64,000 nt of DNA from Brassicibacter mesophilus (GTDB lineage Bacteria > Bacillota > Clostridia > Tissierellales > Proteiniboraceae). Positions 1-8,078 of this stretch are shown one piece after another. Within the stretch, counting starts at the first letter, position 1; every line of letters begins with the position of its first letter. The notes below the pieces were generated by a model, which had not been told where the DNA came from, searched no databases, and saw only the letters and a list, made by a program, of their open reading frames with translations. The stretch spans positions 94,729 to 158,728 of the forward strand of contig NZ_JBNPXI010000008.1 of NCBI RefSeq assembly GCF_050433385.1, written 5' to 3'. Both the position numbers and the translations under genes were made by a program.

Positions 1-54
1 TCCTGGATAGTTAGCATTATTAATCATCTTATTATCATAAACTAAATCTTTCAT
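1..54 (-). CDS. possible 5' end of a gene cut by the window edge
   Basis: An ATG at 54-52 opens a frame that stays open to the left edge (18 codons, beginning MKDLVYDNKM). A GGTGATG stretch about 8 nt upstream could serve as ribosome binding site. The fragment is too short to recognise. A short open stretch just upstream on the same strand (about 82-190) is rich in charged residues and has no start codon, so it may be the decayed end of another gene. Support is only the RBS and the open frame. Confidence 0.25.
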   Translation of the reverse strand, partial: MKDLVYDNKMINNANYPG

Positions 55-180
55 TATCTTTCATCACCCAATTAATTCAATAGTATTTATTATTTATTTC
101 ATTCCTTCCATAACAATATTTTACTTTATATAGTATTCTATGCTCCTCATATATTTCCTTTAAAATAGGATATGCTTCAA

Positions 181-211
181 AAAGCAAGCAAGAACCGTCT
201 CAACTTGCTTT
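181..211 (-). terminator. hairpin with terminator form, loop carries GAGACGG
   Basis: An 8-bp stem (AAAGCAAG / CTTGCTTT) encloses a loop that reads GAGACGG on the minus strand and is followed there by TTTTT. No gene upstream on that strand clearly needs it. The riboflavin-operon terminator near 32.3 kb has nearly the same stem and loop. The rest of 55-330 shows only AT-rich DNA and a TATAAT-like box at 301-306 ahead of the next gene, without a convincing -35 at normal spacing. Confidence 0.45.
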
Positions 212-336
212 GAGTAGTACAGATTGATATATAAGAAATGAAAATTTATTTACATTTTTGCAATAATCATATTTCTACATTTTTTACATTTAATGTATTC
301 TATAATTAATTAAAAATACAAAAAGGAGAGATGAGT

Positions 337-765
337 GTGAAAAAATTTACAAGCTTATTTTTAATAGGAGTAATTTTGTTAGTATTTGGTTCAGTAGGCT
401 TTGCAGCTCCAGCAGCTCCATTCACAGATGTTATGGTCTATGCCGTAGGATCAGAACAATATGGGGATTATGAATATATAGATTATAATCAATTCACTAC
501 ATTAGAAGATCATGGCGGAACCCCTTTTTACATTGTAACTGCTGACTTTGGGTATAGTAGACAAAGTAGTCGTATTGCAAAATTAAATGGAATTAAACTA
601 AATCTTGTTTACACAGATTATGTAGATACAAATGGAGATTCAATAGTAGATGTCTTTTTATATTATTGGGATGCTAGTGGTCAAACAGGAGGAAATTTCA
701 CTTATCAAGCTACTTCTGAGAACTATCCATGGAATACTTATAGTGACTCAATCATAATAAAATAG
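337..765 (+). CDS. small secreted protein of unknown function
   Basis: The protein is about 142 residues with a typical signal peptide: MKKF, a hydrophobic stretch of about 17 residues, then AAPAAP, where cleavage is likely near GFAAPA. The mature part is acidic and rich in Tyr and Asp (YGDYEYIDYNQ, DTNGDSIVDVFLYYWD), which suggests an exported beta-rich domain; the D-x-N-x-D-x-I-x-D stretch resembles a Ca2+-binding loop. I do not recognise a family. An ATG at 331 directly abuts the AAGGAGAG ribosome binding site (323-330), so the GTG at 337, at normal spacing, is the better start. It converges on the next gene and shares a palindromic terminator with it. Confidence 0.75.
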   Translation: MKKFTSLFLIGVILLVFGSVGFAAPAAPFTDVMVYAVGSEQYGDYEYIDYNQFTTLEDHGGTPFYIVTADFGYSRQSSRIAKLNGIKLNLVYTDYVDTNGDSIVDVFLYYWDASGQTGGNFTYQATSENYPWNTYSDSIIIK

Positions 766-812
766 TAAATAATAGAAGCATCTATTTTAAAATAGATGCT
801 TCTATTATTTAC
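765..812. terminator. 48-bp perfect palindrome, bidirectional terminator
   Basis: Bases 765-788 are the exact reverse complement of 789-812, with no unpaired centre. The palindrome begins at the stop codon of the plus-strand gene and contains the stop codon of the minus-strand gene, so it probably terminates both converging transcripts. The outer arms are AT-rich and would act as the U-tracts. Confidence 0.75.
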
Positions 813-1236
813 TAATTTTTTTAAGATAACTAGCTGATTTCATGAAAGCATTATATCCTGACATATTACCATAAGATAATTGATTTTTAGCTCTTTCTTC
901 AAATGCTTTTATCCAATCTTTTTTCCCTTTGTAAAATAGTGATATATCACTATTCTCTTTAACTCCAGGAAGCTTTGATATATCCAAAGTAATGTGCCCT
1001 AATTCTAAGAGTGAAATTTCTTTTGCTTTATAAAGTTCTCGACCTATCTCACATATGTCATCAAATGTGGCATTTCTGACATCAAATCTTTCACTAAGTT
1101 TCTTCCATATATCGTTATTAGCTTCTTCCTTACTTTGGAAATTTGTGTTTATTTTAGTGTCCTGACTATTAGGATAACTTTTTTTATCGCTTGTTTGATA
1201 ATAATTGTTAACTTGATTGTATGAAGAAATTCTCAA
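805..1236 (-). CDS. hypothetical protein, cytoplasmic, 143 aa
   Basis: The frame starts at a TTG (1236-1234), placed by an AAGGAGAG ribosome binding site 8-9 nt upstream; no ATG fits better. The N-terminal 45 residues are polar and Asn/Ser/Gln-rich (MRISSYNQVNNYYQ) and look disordered. The remainder is a helical, charged domain (DVRNATFDDICEIGRELY, LLELGHITLDISKLPG). There is no signal peptide or membrane segment. I recall similar short proteins with an ISSYN start and a DVRNATFDE-like block in Firmicutes, but know no function. It is monocistronic and ends in the palindrome shared with the plus-strand gene. Confidence 0.65.
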   Translation of the reverse strand: MRISSYNQVNNYYQTSDKKSYPNSQDTKINTNFQSKEEANNDIWKKLSERFDVRNATFDDICEIGRELYKAKEISLLELGHITLDISKLPGVKENSDISLFYKGKKDWIKAFEERAKNQLSYGNMSGYNAFMKSASYLKKISK

Positions 1237-1377
1237 CTCTATCTCTCCTTAGATTGTTTTTTTGATTTCACTATAAATATCGACAGAGTTTTATTAAAGA
1301 TTTACATTTTTTGAAATAATTTTTAAATCAGACTTTTTATATAGTCTGTTTTCTACAATTACTCAAAAAAGGTGAAG

Positions 1378-1398
1378 TAGCCCATATCAGATGGGCTA
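1378..1398 (-). terminator. intrinsic terminator of the histidine kinase/response regulator operon
   Basis: An 8-bp stem TAGCCCAT / ATGGGCTA with a 5-nt loop lies 8 nt past the kinase stop codon. On the minus strand it is followed by a weakly U-rich run. Confidence 0.7.
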
Positions 1399-1405
1399 TT
1401 TCTAT

Positions 1406-3496
1406 TTAACTCATTGTCTTAAATGTTATAGCTACCTTGAACAAATCTCCATCTACACTAACGTCTATACTTCCATCTTGAAGTTCCACTAGACTCTTAG
1501 CAATAGCAAGACCAAGTCCAGAGCCTTCTGTACTACGAGATCTATCACCTCTTGTAAATCTCTCTGTAATCTCTTGTCCATCGAAGTTCATTTCATAATT
1601 AGATATATTCTTAAATATTAAACTAACTGATGTTTGATTTTCTATGACATCAATATATACCCTAGAGTTTGGCATACTATATTTGAAAATGTTACTCATA
1701 ATATTTTCAAATACTCGATAGGTTCTTCTTCCGTCTAACTCACAAAATATTTCGCCTTCTGGAGCCTTAACTTTTATTTGAAGACCACTACCTTTGATTA
1801 CCTCTTCTAGCTCCCCTAAGGTTTGTCTCAAAAGAGATATAACATCTACTTTCTCTATATGCAATTCAATATTACCACTACTTGCTTTACTTGCTTCAAA
1901 TAAGTCTTCCAGCAACACTTTTAGTCTTTTTGATTTTTGATCTAATATATTAATATATTCTTGTCTGGCCTCTTCAGTAATATCCTCCTCTTTAAGAAGA
2001 TCTACATAAGTGATAATAGAAGTAAGTGGAGTTCTTAAGTCATGAGAAACATTGCTAATCAGCTCTGTTTTCATATGCTGACTCTTAACTTCCTTCTCTA
2101 TGGCTAGCTTAAAGCCTTCTTTAATCTTATTTAATTCTTTAAAAATAGGGCTAAGTATTCCATGCTCTTCATCAGCTGTTATCTCAAAATTACCTGTAGC
2201 TAGATTACTACTAGCCTCATGTAACTCTTTTAGCTGTTCACTCGTCTTTAGTAAATACTTAAATAAGAAAACTGTATAGGCTATAGCTAGTAATATACCT
2301 AATGGTCCTGTTATCGCAATCATCAACAGAAGTACAAAGTTAATTCCTAATAAGAGTACTAGCTTTTTGTAAACTTCCTCTCTAATATCAACCTTTATAG
2401 CTGCTAGAACTAATGCTTTGGTACGCTTTAAAACAAGCAATAATATTTTCCCAAAAATACTTCTTTTAAGCACACCCTCTTTAAAACCTTCATGATAAGC
2501 ATACTTTAAATAGCTGACACTTAAATATGTCATTAAAAATAATATAAAGGTAATAGGTATACCAATGATATAAAATGTAGCATTACCATGATAAATTATA
2601 TCAGATAAATTAAAGCCATTATTGCCATAGTAGCCATAGTCATCTAGTATGACTATACCCCAAATAGAAGCATAAAGAAAGGCTGCCCACAGTAATACTT
2701 TAAATTCTAAATACATCCTATTATAAAAACTGTTAGCACTTATTTTTCTTTGTAGTGAATAAGGAACCATTAAAGTAATAAGTAGTAATATCAGCATACT
2801 AACTGCACCTATAATTAATATTAGCATGCCATAATCATTTATTACACAGAATCGTCTCACATCATGTGCAAAAAAATCTTCATAAGTACTAAAGTTTGGA
2901 GGAACTAAGTAGGCAATTTTTATATTTGCATATTCTTTTTGGTTTTGATCGTTAATATTCATAGAATCTAAAAATCTTCTATTAAATACATCCCCTAAAG
3001 AGCTTGATAAAAACGGCTTACCATTTCCGTCAAAGGTTATATACAAATAAAATTGACTGTCCTTTCTAAGTTGTTCAACAGTTGCTTCTGTTGCATCTGG
3101 TATATTGCTGCCTATACGATTTCCTGCTGCATCTGTTATATAAAACTGAACACTCTTTACATCTGCATATCGTGAATTATACCAGGAGGTCTCACCTAGC
3201 CTTGATTGGTCTAATGCTCTAGTTAACCCAGATAAGCCCCTAATAAATTCATAGCTAGATATATATTCATTTATATTATTTTCATCAGGTAAAGAATAAT
3301 TTCTAATAGGCATATAACTGCTTACAGAAATAATAGCATATAATAATATACCCAAGATTACAGCAGCAGTATAAGACCATCTTCCATTAGGAATTTTAGA
3401 TTTATCTAAATACTCTTCAGTTCTCATATCTCCGTTAGTGGCTTCATCTCCACTACTTTCATATACCTCTATTTCATTGTTCAAACTTGTATCCAA
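1406..3496 (-). CDS. multi-pass sensor histidine kinase
   Basis: This is a membrane histidine kinase of 696 residues. A polar N-terminus of about 40 residues precedes a first membrane segment (VILGILLYAIISVSSYM) and an extracytoplasmic sensor of roughly 150 residues. Then come further membrane segments at about 225-250, 265-285, 305-330 and 375-410, a HAMP-like linker, the HisKA motif SHDLRTPLTS with the phospho-accepting His near residue 483, and an HATPase domain ending in GSGLGLAIAKSL. The gene overlaps the upstream response regulator gene by 23 bp, so the two are translationally coupled and form a cognate pair. The long N-terminal and extra membrane segments exceed a minimal kinase; the signal is unknown. 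Confidence 0.9.
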   Translation of the reverse strand: MDTSLNNEIEVYESSGDEATNGDMRTEEYLDKSKIPNGRWSYTAAVILGILLYAIISVSSYMPIRNYSLPDENNINEYISSYEFIRGLSGLTRALDQSRLGETSWYNSRYADVKSVQFYITDAAGNRIGSNIPDATEATVEQLRKDSQFYLYITFDGNGKPFLSSSLGDVFNRRFLDSMNINDQNQKEYANIKIAYLVPPNFSTYEDFFAHDVRRFCVINDYGMLILIIGAVSMLILLLITLMVPYSLQRKISANSFYNRMYLEFKVLLWAAFLYASIWGIVILDDYGYYGNNGFNLSDIIYHGNATFYIIGIPITFILFLMTYLSVSYLKYAYHEGFKEGVLKRSIFGKILLLVLKRTKALVLAAIKVDIREEVYKKLVLLLGINFVLLLMIAITGPLGILLAIAYTVFLFKYLLKTSEQLKELHEASSNLATGNFEITADEEHGILSPIFKELNKIKEGFKLAIEKEVKSQHMKTELISNVSHDLRTPLTSIITYVDLLKEEDITEEARQEYINILDQKSKRLKVLLEDLFEASKASSGNIELHIEKVDVISLLRQTLGELEEVIKGSGLQIKVKAPEGEIFCELDGRRTYRVFENIMSNIFKYSMPNSRVYIDVIENQTSVSLIFKNISNYEMNFDGQEITERFTRGDRSRSTEGSGLGLAIAKSLVELQDGSIDVSVDGDLFKVAITFKTMS

Positions 3497-4163
3497 TCCC
3501 CCACACCACCTTTAAATATTTTGGTTCCTTTGGATTAATTTCTATTTTTTCTCTTATCCTCCGAATATGAACTGTAACTGTGTCAGGATTAAAGGCTGGC
3601 TCCTGCCATACCCTTTCATATATCTCTTGTATAGAAAAAACTCTATTAGGGTGTCTCATAAGTAATGATAGAATCTTATACTCTGTAGGGGTTACCTTAA
3701 CAACCTCTCCTTCTACTAGTACTTCTTTACTTTCATCTCTTAACTCAATGCCACCTATTTTAATAGTGTTTTCATTAGAAGTAGTGATTCCATTAGAATA
3801 GCTAGTATATCGCCTTAAATTTGAATTAACCCTTGCTAATAACTCCAATGGATTAAATGGCTTAGTAACATAATCATCTGCTCCAATATTGAGACCCCAT
3901 ATTTTATCCATGTCTTCACTTTTGGCAGAAAGAATAATAATAGGCACTGTACTATTTTCCCTTATTTTAATAGTGGCCTTTGTCCCGTCTAACACAGGCA
4001 TCATCATATCCATAATAATAAGATGGATTTCTTCTCTTTCAAATATCTGCAAAGCTGCTTGACCATCATAGGCTTTAAATACATTGTAATTTTGATTTTT
4101 TAGATAAACTTCAATCGCATCCGCTATTTCTTTTTCATCGTCTACCACAAGAATATTGTACAT
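3474..4163 (-). CDS. OmpR/PhoB-family response regulator
   Basis: The receiver domain occupies residues 1-120 with the acidic pocket DD (8-9), phospho-acceptor D52 (IIMDMMMP) and the conserved Lys K101 (DDYVTKPF). The C-terminal winged-helix domain (about 130-229) carries TPTEYKILSLLM and VTVHIRRIREKIE. Length and architecture are those of a normal OmpR/PhoB regulator. It is the first gene of a two-gene operon with the kinase that overlaps its 3' end. Target genes are not evident locally; the nearest candidates are the downstream anti-sigma/ECF operon or autoregulation. Confidence 0.93.
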   Translation of the reverse strand: MYNILVVDDEKEIADAIEVYLKNQNYNVFKAYDGQAALQIFEREEIHLIIMDMMMPVLDGTKATIKIRENSTVPIIILSAKSEDMDKIWGLNIGADDYVTKPFNPLELLARVNSNLRRYTSYSNGITTSNENTIKIGGIELRDESKEVLVEGEVVKVTPTEYKILSLLMRHPNRVFSIQEIYERVWQEPAFNPDTVTVHIRRIREKIEINPKEPKYLKVVWGIGYKFEQ

Positions 4164-4315
4164 ATACTCTTATTCACTCCTAACTCCTTTTGAGATATCT
4201 CTATAACTATAATAGCATAGACTTTTTACATTTATATTATCATAATCCTTACAAATTTCTTAAGGAAAAGTCTCATATTATTGAAAATGTTGCTTAAGTA
4301 GCGGTTTATTAAAAC

Positions 4316-4406
4316 AAAAAAGACCATCCTTTGAACTGACCTCCCAATCGTTAGATTTTTAGGTCTAACTTTTGGGGGTCAGTTCATTTTAAAGGATGGT
4401 CTTTTT
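4316..4406. repeat. long hairpin carrying two IS3-like terminal repeats back to back
   Basis: The outer arms AAAAAGACCATCCTTT and AAAGGATGGTCTTTTT pair perfectly and give a terminator for the ECF/anti-sigma operon. Inside, 4332-4355 reads TGAACTGACCTCCCAATCGT and 4362-4386, reversed, reads TGAACTGACCCCCAAAAGTT. From memory, TGAACTGACCCCC-type ends are typical of IS3-family elements in Firmicutes. No transposase lies between the ends, so this could be a MITE-like remnant that now works as a terminator. The remaining bases of 4164-4467 hold only AT-rich promoter-like sequence for the response regulator gene. Confidence 0.6.
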
Positions 4407-4467
4407 ACTTATTAGTATTTATATCTTAATTGTTATCATGTAACTAGTTTTCATGCTTACTAAATAG

Positions 4468-5430
4468 CTATTTAATAGATTCTGCAATCTTTATTAATTC
4501 ATCTTTTGAAATCTCTCCTCTTCCTGATAGAGCATAAATAGTGTTATTATTTTCCCAGTCAATATTTCTGTTATTATATATTACAGCATCTGCACCATTA
4601 ATTTTTATTTGTTCAACTTCACTCGCTCCCGTTGCATATGCTGTTTCTTCGTCAGCATATCTTTGCTGCATATAAATATACTTTTCTGTTTCTTCATTGG
4701 TAAAATATAAGCTAACATATTTTGTATTGCTTACAACACCATTTTCATCTTTAAAAAACTCTGCTTTGTCAAATTTATATCCCTCTGGTAAATAGCTAGG
4801 AAGGATAACATTAAAGCAAGTGTATTTATTTATTTCACTAGAATCTCTAACTACTAGTGTTTGTACTTTTTTCATTTCTTCTCTTTCTGATACAGTTGTG
4901 ATTTCATCATTGTTAAATCTAGCAATTTCTTCTCCGCCAGCTGTGTAATATTTCCCAGTATATTCACTTGAAAATACTTCTATTGGTTTTCCATCCTTAT
5001 CAAATATTTTTCCTTTAAATTGCTCTGGAACAGGGGATGTTTTTATCTCAGGAGTACTACTTTCTTCGTAAACTGTGATATGACCTAATGATATAGTATT
5101 GACTATTTTTCCAACTAAATCCTGTGCAAATGATGTTTGCATGAAAGGAATGCCTATAACACATACTAATGCTGCTGCAACTACAGAACGTTTTAATTTA
5201 CTTGATTTCTTCATACCAGTCTCTCCTTTATACCTATCAATATTTTTCAAAACTCTATCCATTACTGCTTTTCTGTCACTACCTGCGCTAAAATCTTTAT
5301 CTCCTAAAAACTTACCTAATTCCAAAAGATCATCGCATTCTCTTGATTCTGTTTTACTGCTATCTTGTATACCTTTTAAATAAGCATCCATTTGTATAGA
5401 AAACTTTTCTTCAATGCTCTTTTTACTCAT
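4468..5430 (-). CDS. membrane-anchored anti-sigma factor-like protein with DUF4367-type C-terminus
   Basis: The protein has 320 residues. The N-terminal ~85 residues are cytoplasmic and charged, as in anti-sigma domains. One membrane segment follows (SVVAAALVCVIGIPFMQTSFA, about 87-106), then an exported part whose last 120 residues (YLPEGYKFDKAEFF, GADAVIYNNRN, LSGRGEISKDELIKIAESI) look like DUF4367. It overlaps the ECF sigma gene by 4 bp (ATGA), the standard sigma/anti-sigma arrangement, so its likely role is to hold that sigma factor inactive until an envelope signal appears. The domain call is from pattern recognition and the role is inferred from context. Confidence 0.8.
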   Translation of the reverse strand: MSKKSIEEKFSIQMDAYLKGIQDSSKTESRECDDLLELGKFLGDKDFSAGSDRKAVMDRVLKNIDRYKGETGMKKSSKLKRSVVAAALVCVIGIPFMQTSFAQDLVGKIVNTISLGHITVYEESSTPEIKTSPVPEQFKGKIFDKDGKPIEVFSSEYTGKYYTAGGEEIARFNNDEITTVSEREEMKKVQTLVVRDSSEINKYTCFNVILPSYLPEGYKFDKAEFFKDENGVVSNTKYVSLYFTNEETEKYIYMQQRYADEETAYATGASEVEQIKINGADAVIYNNRNIDWENNNTIYALSGRGEISKDELIKIAESIK

Positions 5431-5993
5431 ATCAATCCCTCTCTTTCAATTTGCTGCTTTAGCTTTTTCAATGAGCGATATAATATTACTCCAACATTAC
5501 TTTCAGTAATGTCTAATATTTCTGCGATATCTTTGTTTCTTAGGTTAGCTCCAAACTTAAGTGCTATAATATTTCTTTCTCTTTTATTCAAAACATCCAT
5601 CGTCTGTAAAAGATTATCATTCATCTCTTCTGATACTATCATTTCTTCTGGTGTTTTTTCCTTTGATACCAATTCCTTAATTGTATCGATAGAGAATACC
5701 CTTTGAATTTTTAAGCTTCTATAATAATCATTTACTACATTTCTAGCTATAGCAAACAGCCATACTTCAAATGGTGACTTTTTTTCAGAATATGTATTTA
5801 TTTTTAATAATATTTTTTCAAAAACTTGACTTGTCAAATCTTCTGTCGTATAGTGGCTGTTTACTCTATAATAAATATAGTTGTAAACTCTTTTATAGTA
5901 AGCTTCAAAGATATAATCAGCTTCTCTTTCGCCATGTAAATTGTCTTTTGTCTCTTCCTTATTTAGACTATTTGTTAAAATAACCTGTTGCAT
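5427..5993 (-). CDS. ECF-type RNA polymerase sigma-70 factor
   Basis: This 188-residue protein has sigma region 2 at about 25-95 (YYKRVYNYIYYRVN, TEDLTSQVFEKIL, PFEVWLFAIARNVVNDYYR) and region 4 at about 130-185 (LNKRERNIIALKFGANLRNKDIA, ITESNVGVILYRSLKKLK), joined by a short linker as in ECF factors. An AGAGGTGGGG sequence about 9 nt upstream supports the ATG start; the first ~22 residues are an extension beyond the usual ECF start. It heads a two-gene operon with the membrane protein that overlaps its stop, its presumed anti-sigma partner. Confidence 0.92.
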   Translation of the reverse strand: MQQVILTNSLNKEETKDNLHGEREADYIFEAYYKRVYNYIYYRVNSHYTTEDLTSQVFEKILLKINTYSEKKSPFEVWLFAIARNVVNDYYRSLKIQRVFSIDTIKELVSKEKTPEEMIVSEEMNDNLLQTMDVLNKRERNIIALKFGANLRNKDIAEILDITESNVGVILYRSLKKLKQQIEREGLI

Positions 5994-6149
5994 ACTCGAG
6001 TCCCCACCTCTTTCCTAGGTTTTGTTACTTAGCTAAGTATTTTTATATTTTCATATGTTAATACGTAAATTTTAGCATTTCATTACATGTTGCCTTAAAA
6101 ATTTTCGGCTAAATGATAAAAATTTTTATAAAACCTTATTTTATAAGTA

Positions 6150-6176
6150 AAAAACGAGTCACAAGGACTCGTTTTT
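6150..6176 (-). terminator. intrinsic terminator of the MarR-DUF2798 operon
   Basis: The stem AAAACGAGTC / GACTCGTTTT has a 5-nt loop and is flanked by A and T runs. It lies 60 nt past the DUF2798 stop codon and upstream of the ECF sigma gene. Confidence 0.8.
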
Positions 6177-6236
6177 GTATCGTTAGGATATATCATCTAT
6201 AGTGCAATTTTAAGCTTTTTCTAAAATAAATATAAA

Positions 6237-6464
6237 TTAGTCATCTACTATTTTTGCAACAATTTTTTCTGCTAAAGGAATTGCTATATTAGCTAAAGGT
6301 ATTGATATAGCTATTCCAACTAATGAAGAATTAATAAAAGCTTTTAAGAAGTCTTTTGTAAATCCAACATTTATTATTACCATAAAAAATGCAATTGGTA
6401 CTGATATTAATATTGCAGCTAAACAAGAAAATATAATACCCTTATACTTTTTGTTTATTTTCAA
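6237..6464 (-). CDS. DUF2798-family small membrane protein
   Basis: The protein is 75 residues with two membrane segments (GIIFSCLAAILISVPIAFFM and SSLVGIAISIPLANIAIPLA), ending in the basic/acidic tail EKIVAKIVDD. Length and the two-helix layout fit DUF2798, whose function is unknown. The start is a TTG at 6464-6462 placed by an AAAGGGGG site. It follows the MarR gene by 29 bp in the same operon, so it is probably controlled by that repressor; MarR/DUF2798 pairs recur in Firmicutes. Confidence 0.8.
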   Translation of the reverse strand: MKINKKYKGIIFSCLAAILISVPIAFFMVIINVGFTKDFLKAFINSSLVGIAISIPLANIAIPLAEKIVAKIVDD

Positions 6465-6493
6465 TTAATAATCCCCCTTTAGGTTATTGCAAT

Positions 6494-6937
6494 TCATGCT
6501 ATATTATTGGGCTTAGCCAATGCTTTTAAAGACATATCCTTTAATAATTCAGATACTTCTTTAATTTTATCATTACTAATATCAATTGATATAATTTTAT
6601 CCCAGGATTTTAAAGCTTCATCTATCCGTTCTTTTATTAATAATGCCTTTTGTGTAACACAAACCTTATATGACCTTTTATCATCTTCATCTTTAAATCT
6701 TTCTATATATCCTTTCCCCTCAAGGCTTTTTAAACTTCTTGCAGTTAAGGCCTTGTCAATATAATACATAGACGATAATTCCTCTTGATTTAGTTCTTTA
6801 TTTTCGTATAGCTTTATTAAAAAAATATACTCTGAAGATGTTATATTTAAATCCTTTAGTTGGTTATTAATATAGACTTGGAATTGTCTGTATAAAATAG
6901 AAATCCATTTCCCTAATTCTTCGTATATATTTTCCAT
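6494..6937 (-). CDS. MarR-family transcriptional regulator
   Basis: The protein is 147 residues with the MarR winged-helix layout: an N-terminal dimerisation helix (WISILYRQFQVYINNQL), the DNA-binding core (ITSSEYIFLIKLYENKELNQEELSS as the HTH approach, DKALTARSLKSLEGKGYIER as recognition helix), and the wing DEDDKRSYKVCVTQKA. It is first in a two-gene operon with the DUF2798 gene. Its promoter lies inside a 36-bp perfect palindrome 24 bp upstream of the ATG, which is most simply the autorepression operator. The ligand is unknown. Confidence 0.9.
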   Translation of the reverse strand: MENIYEELGKWISILYRQFQVYINNQLKDLNITSSEYIFLIKLYENKELNQEELSSMYYIDKALTARSLKSLEGKGYIERFKDEDDKRSYKVCVTQKALLIKERIDEALKSWDKIISIDISNDKIKEVSELLKDMSLKALAKPNNIA

Positions 6938-6955
6938 AATTTATCACCTATTTTA

Positions 6956-6996
6956 AGTATACTTCAATATAGTTGACATGTCAACTATATTGAAGT
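6956..6996 (-). promoter_or_regulatory. sigma-A promoter embedded in a 36-bp perfect palindrome (MarR operator)
   Basis: Bases 6961-6978 are the exact reverse complement of 6979-6996. On the minus strand the right half supplies TTGACA (6984-6979) and, after exactly 17 nt, the -10 TATACT (6961-6956). A dimer bound here would cover the whole promoter. As no other terminator is seen past the end of the upstream operon at 7020, the palindrome may also form a terminator hairpin. Confidence 0.75.
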
Positions 6997-7019
6997 GTTG
7001 TAAGAAGTATAAGTTCTCT

Positions 7020-8078
7020 TTAAAGTACTGATTCTCCTCGATAAATTTTGGATTTCTCATTAGTCAATTTTGAAGTCAATAAATATATCAGTACCACCAT
7101 GATGTTGAGTTTAACAGCATCTATACCAATACTGCTAAATCCACTCTCTAAATGAAACATAAAAATGCCATAATATCGCTTAATTATCTCTATGTAGACA
7201 GCTATAGAAAAGGGATTAGCAGGTATCATAGAAGATGGTATGTATAATCTTGTTATTAGCTTATGTACTAGCATTAGTATAAATAAAATACCTGATAAAT
7301 ATCCTAAATTGCGTATAACTTCTTTTCTTTTTTCTTTGATGTAATTACGCCATTCTACCCTACGTTTTTTTGAGGTGTACTCTCTCCACAGTGTTGCTAT
7401 GCTTAATCGACTTTTTTGTATTAAAAACATGACTAAAGAACACCCTAAATATGTTAAAATCAGTATTGAAAGATTGGTGTATAATTTTATTTTTCTTTTA
7501 TATACTATGATATCCATAACCTGTACATCTCTATTTTTTAGAAAATTATCAAAGTTTCTAACTAAAATATCAGAGTCGTCATCATTATTTGCTACAAATT
7601 TAATAACTCTTTTATTCCAGTCTATGCCACTTATTTCTTCACCGAATGGAATATAAATATAACGACTATCTTTTATAACACCCTTTATCCTATAGCTATG
7701 GCCACTTATTATTATTGCCTTATCGATAACAGCAGTTGTAGAAAAGAATTCATCTGCAACCTGGTCTCCAATAACAGCATAATTACCATAGGGTTCAATT
7801 AGAAATTCGCCCAGCTCCATCTTGATATTCTCCATATACATATCTTTTCCTGTAGTTGCGGTAAGACTATGTCCCATATAATCTGTTTCTAAGTTAATAT
7901 TATAACTGTTGTTACCAAAATCATCATCTAACTTTTTTAAAGTGAGCCAATCAAGCTCGCCATTATATCTATACTCTATTACTTTAGGATTATATTTACT
8001 TTCTAAATATAGACTACATCCAAAGGCTGTCACTACTAATAATAGTAAAGACACTATTCTCTTTATTCCCATAAACAA
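7020..8078 (-). CDS. MacB-like membrane protein of an ABC-linked operon
   Basis: The protein is 352 residues. A first membrane segment (IVSLLLLVVTAFGCSLYL) is followed by an extracytoplasmic region of about 170 residues. Its core (NYAVIGDQVADEFF, IISGHSYRIKGVIKD) resembles the periplasmic core of MacB/FtsX-type permeases. Three more membrane segments follow at about 203-222, 263-281 and 320-340. It lacks a recognisable full FtsX domain, so it is a divergent or truncated relative. The gene overlaps the HlyD-like gene by 16 bp and ends the operon that begins with the sugar-binding lipoprotein. The family call is tentative. Confidence 0.6.
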   Translation of the reverse strand: MFMGIKRIVSLLLLVVTAFGCSLYLESKYNPKVIEYRYNGELDWLTLKKLDDDFGNNSYNINLETDYMGHSLTATTGKDMYMENIKMELGEFLIEPYGNYAVIGDQVADEFFSTTAVIDKAIIISGHSYRIKGVIKDSRYIYIPFGEEISGIDWNKRVIKFVANNDDDSDILVRNFDNFLKNRDVQVMDIIVYKRKIKLYTNLSILILTYLGCSLVMFLIQKSRLSIATLWREYTSKKRRVEWRNYIKEKRKEVIRNLGYLSGILFILMLVHKLITRLYIPSSMIPANPFSIAVYIEIIKRYYGIFMFHLESGFSSIGIDAVKLNIMVVLIYLLTSKLTNEKSKIYRGESVL

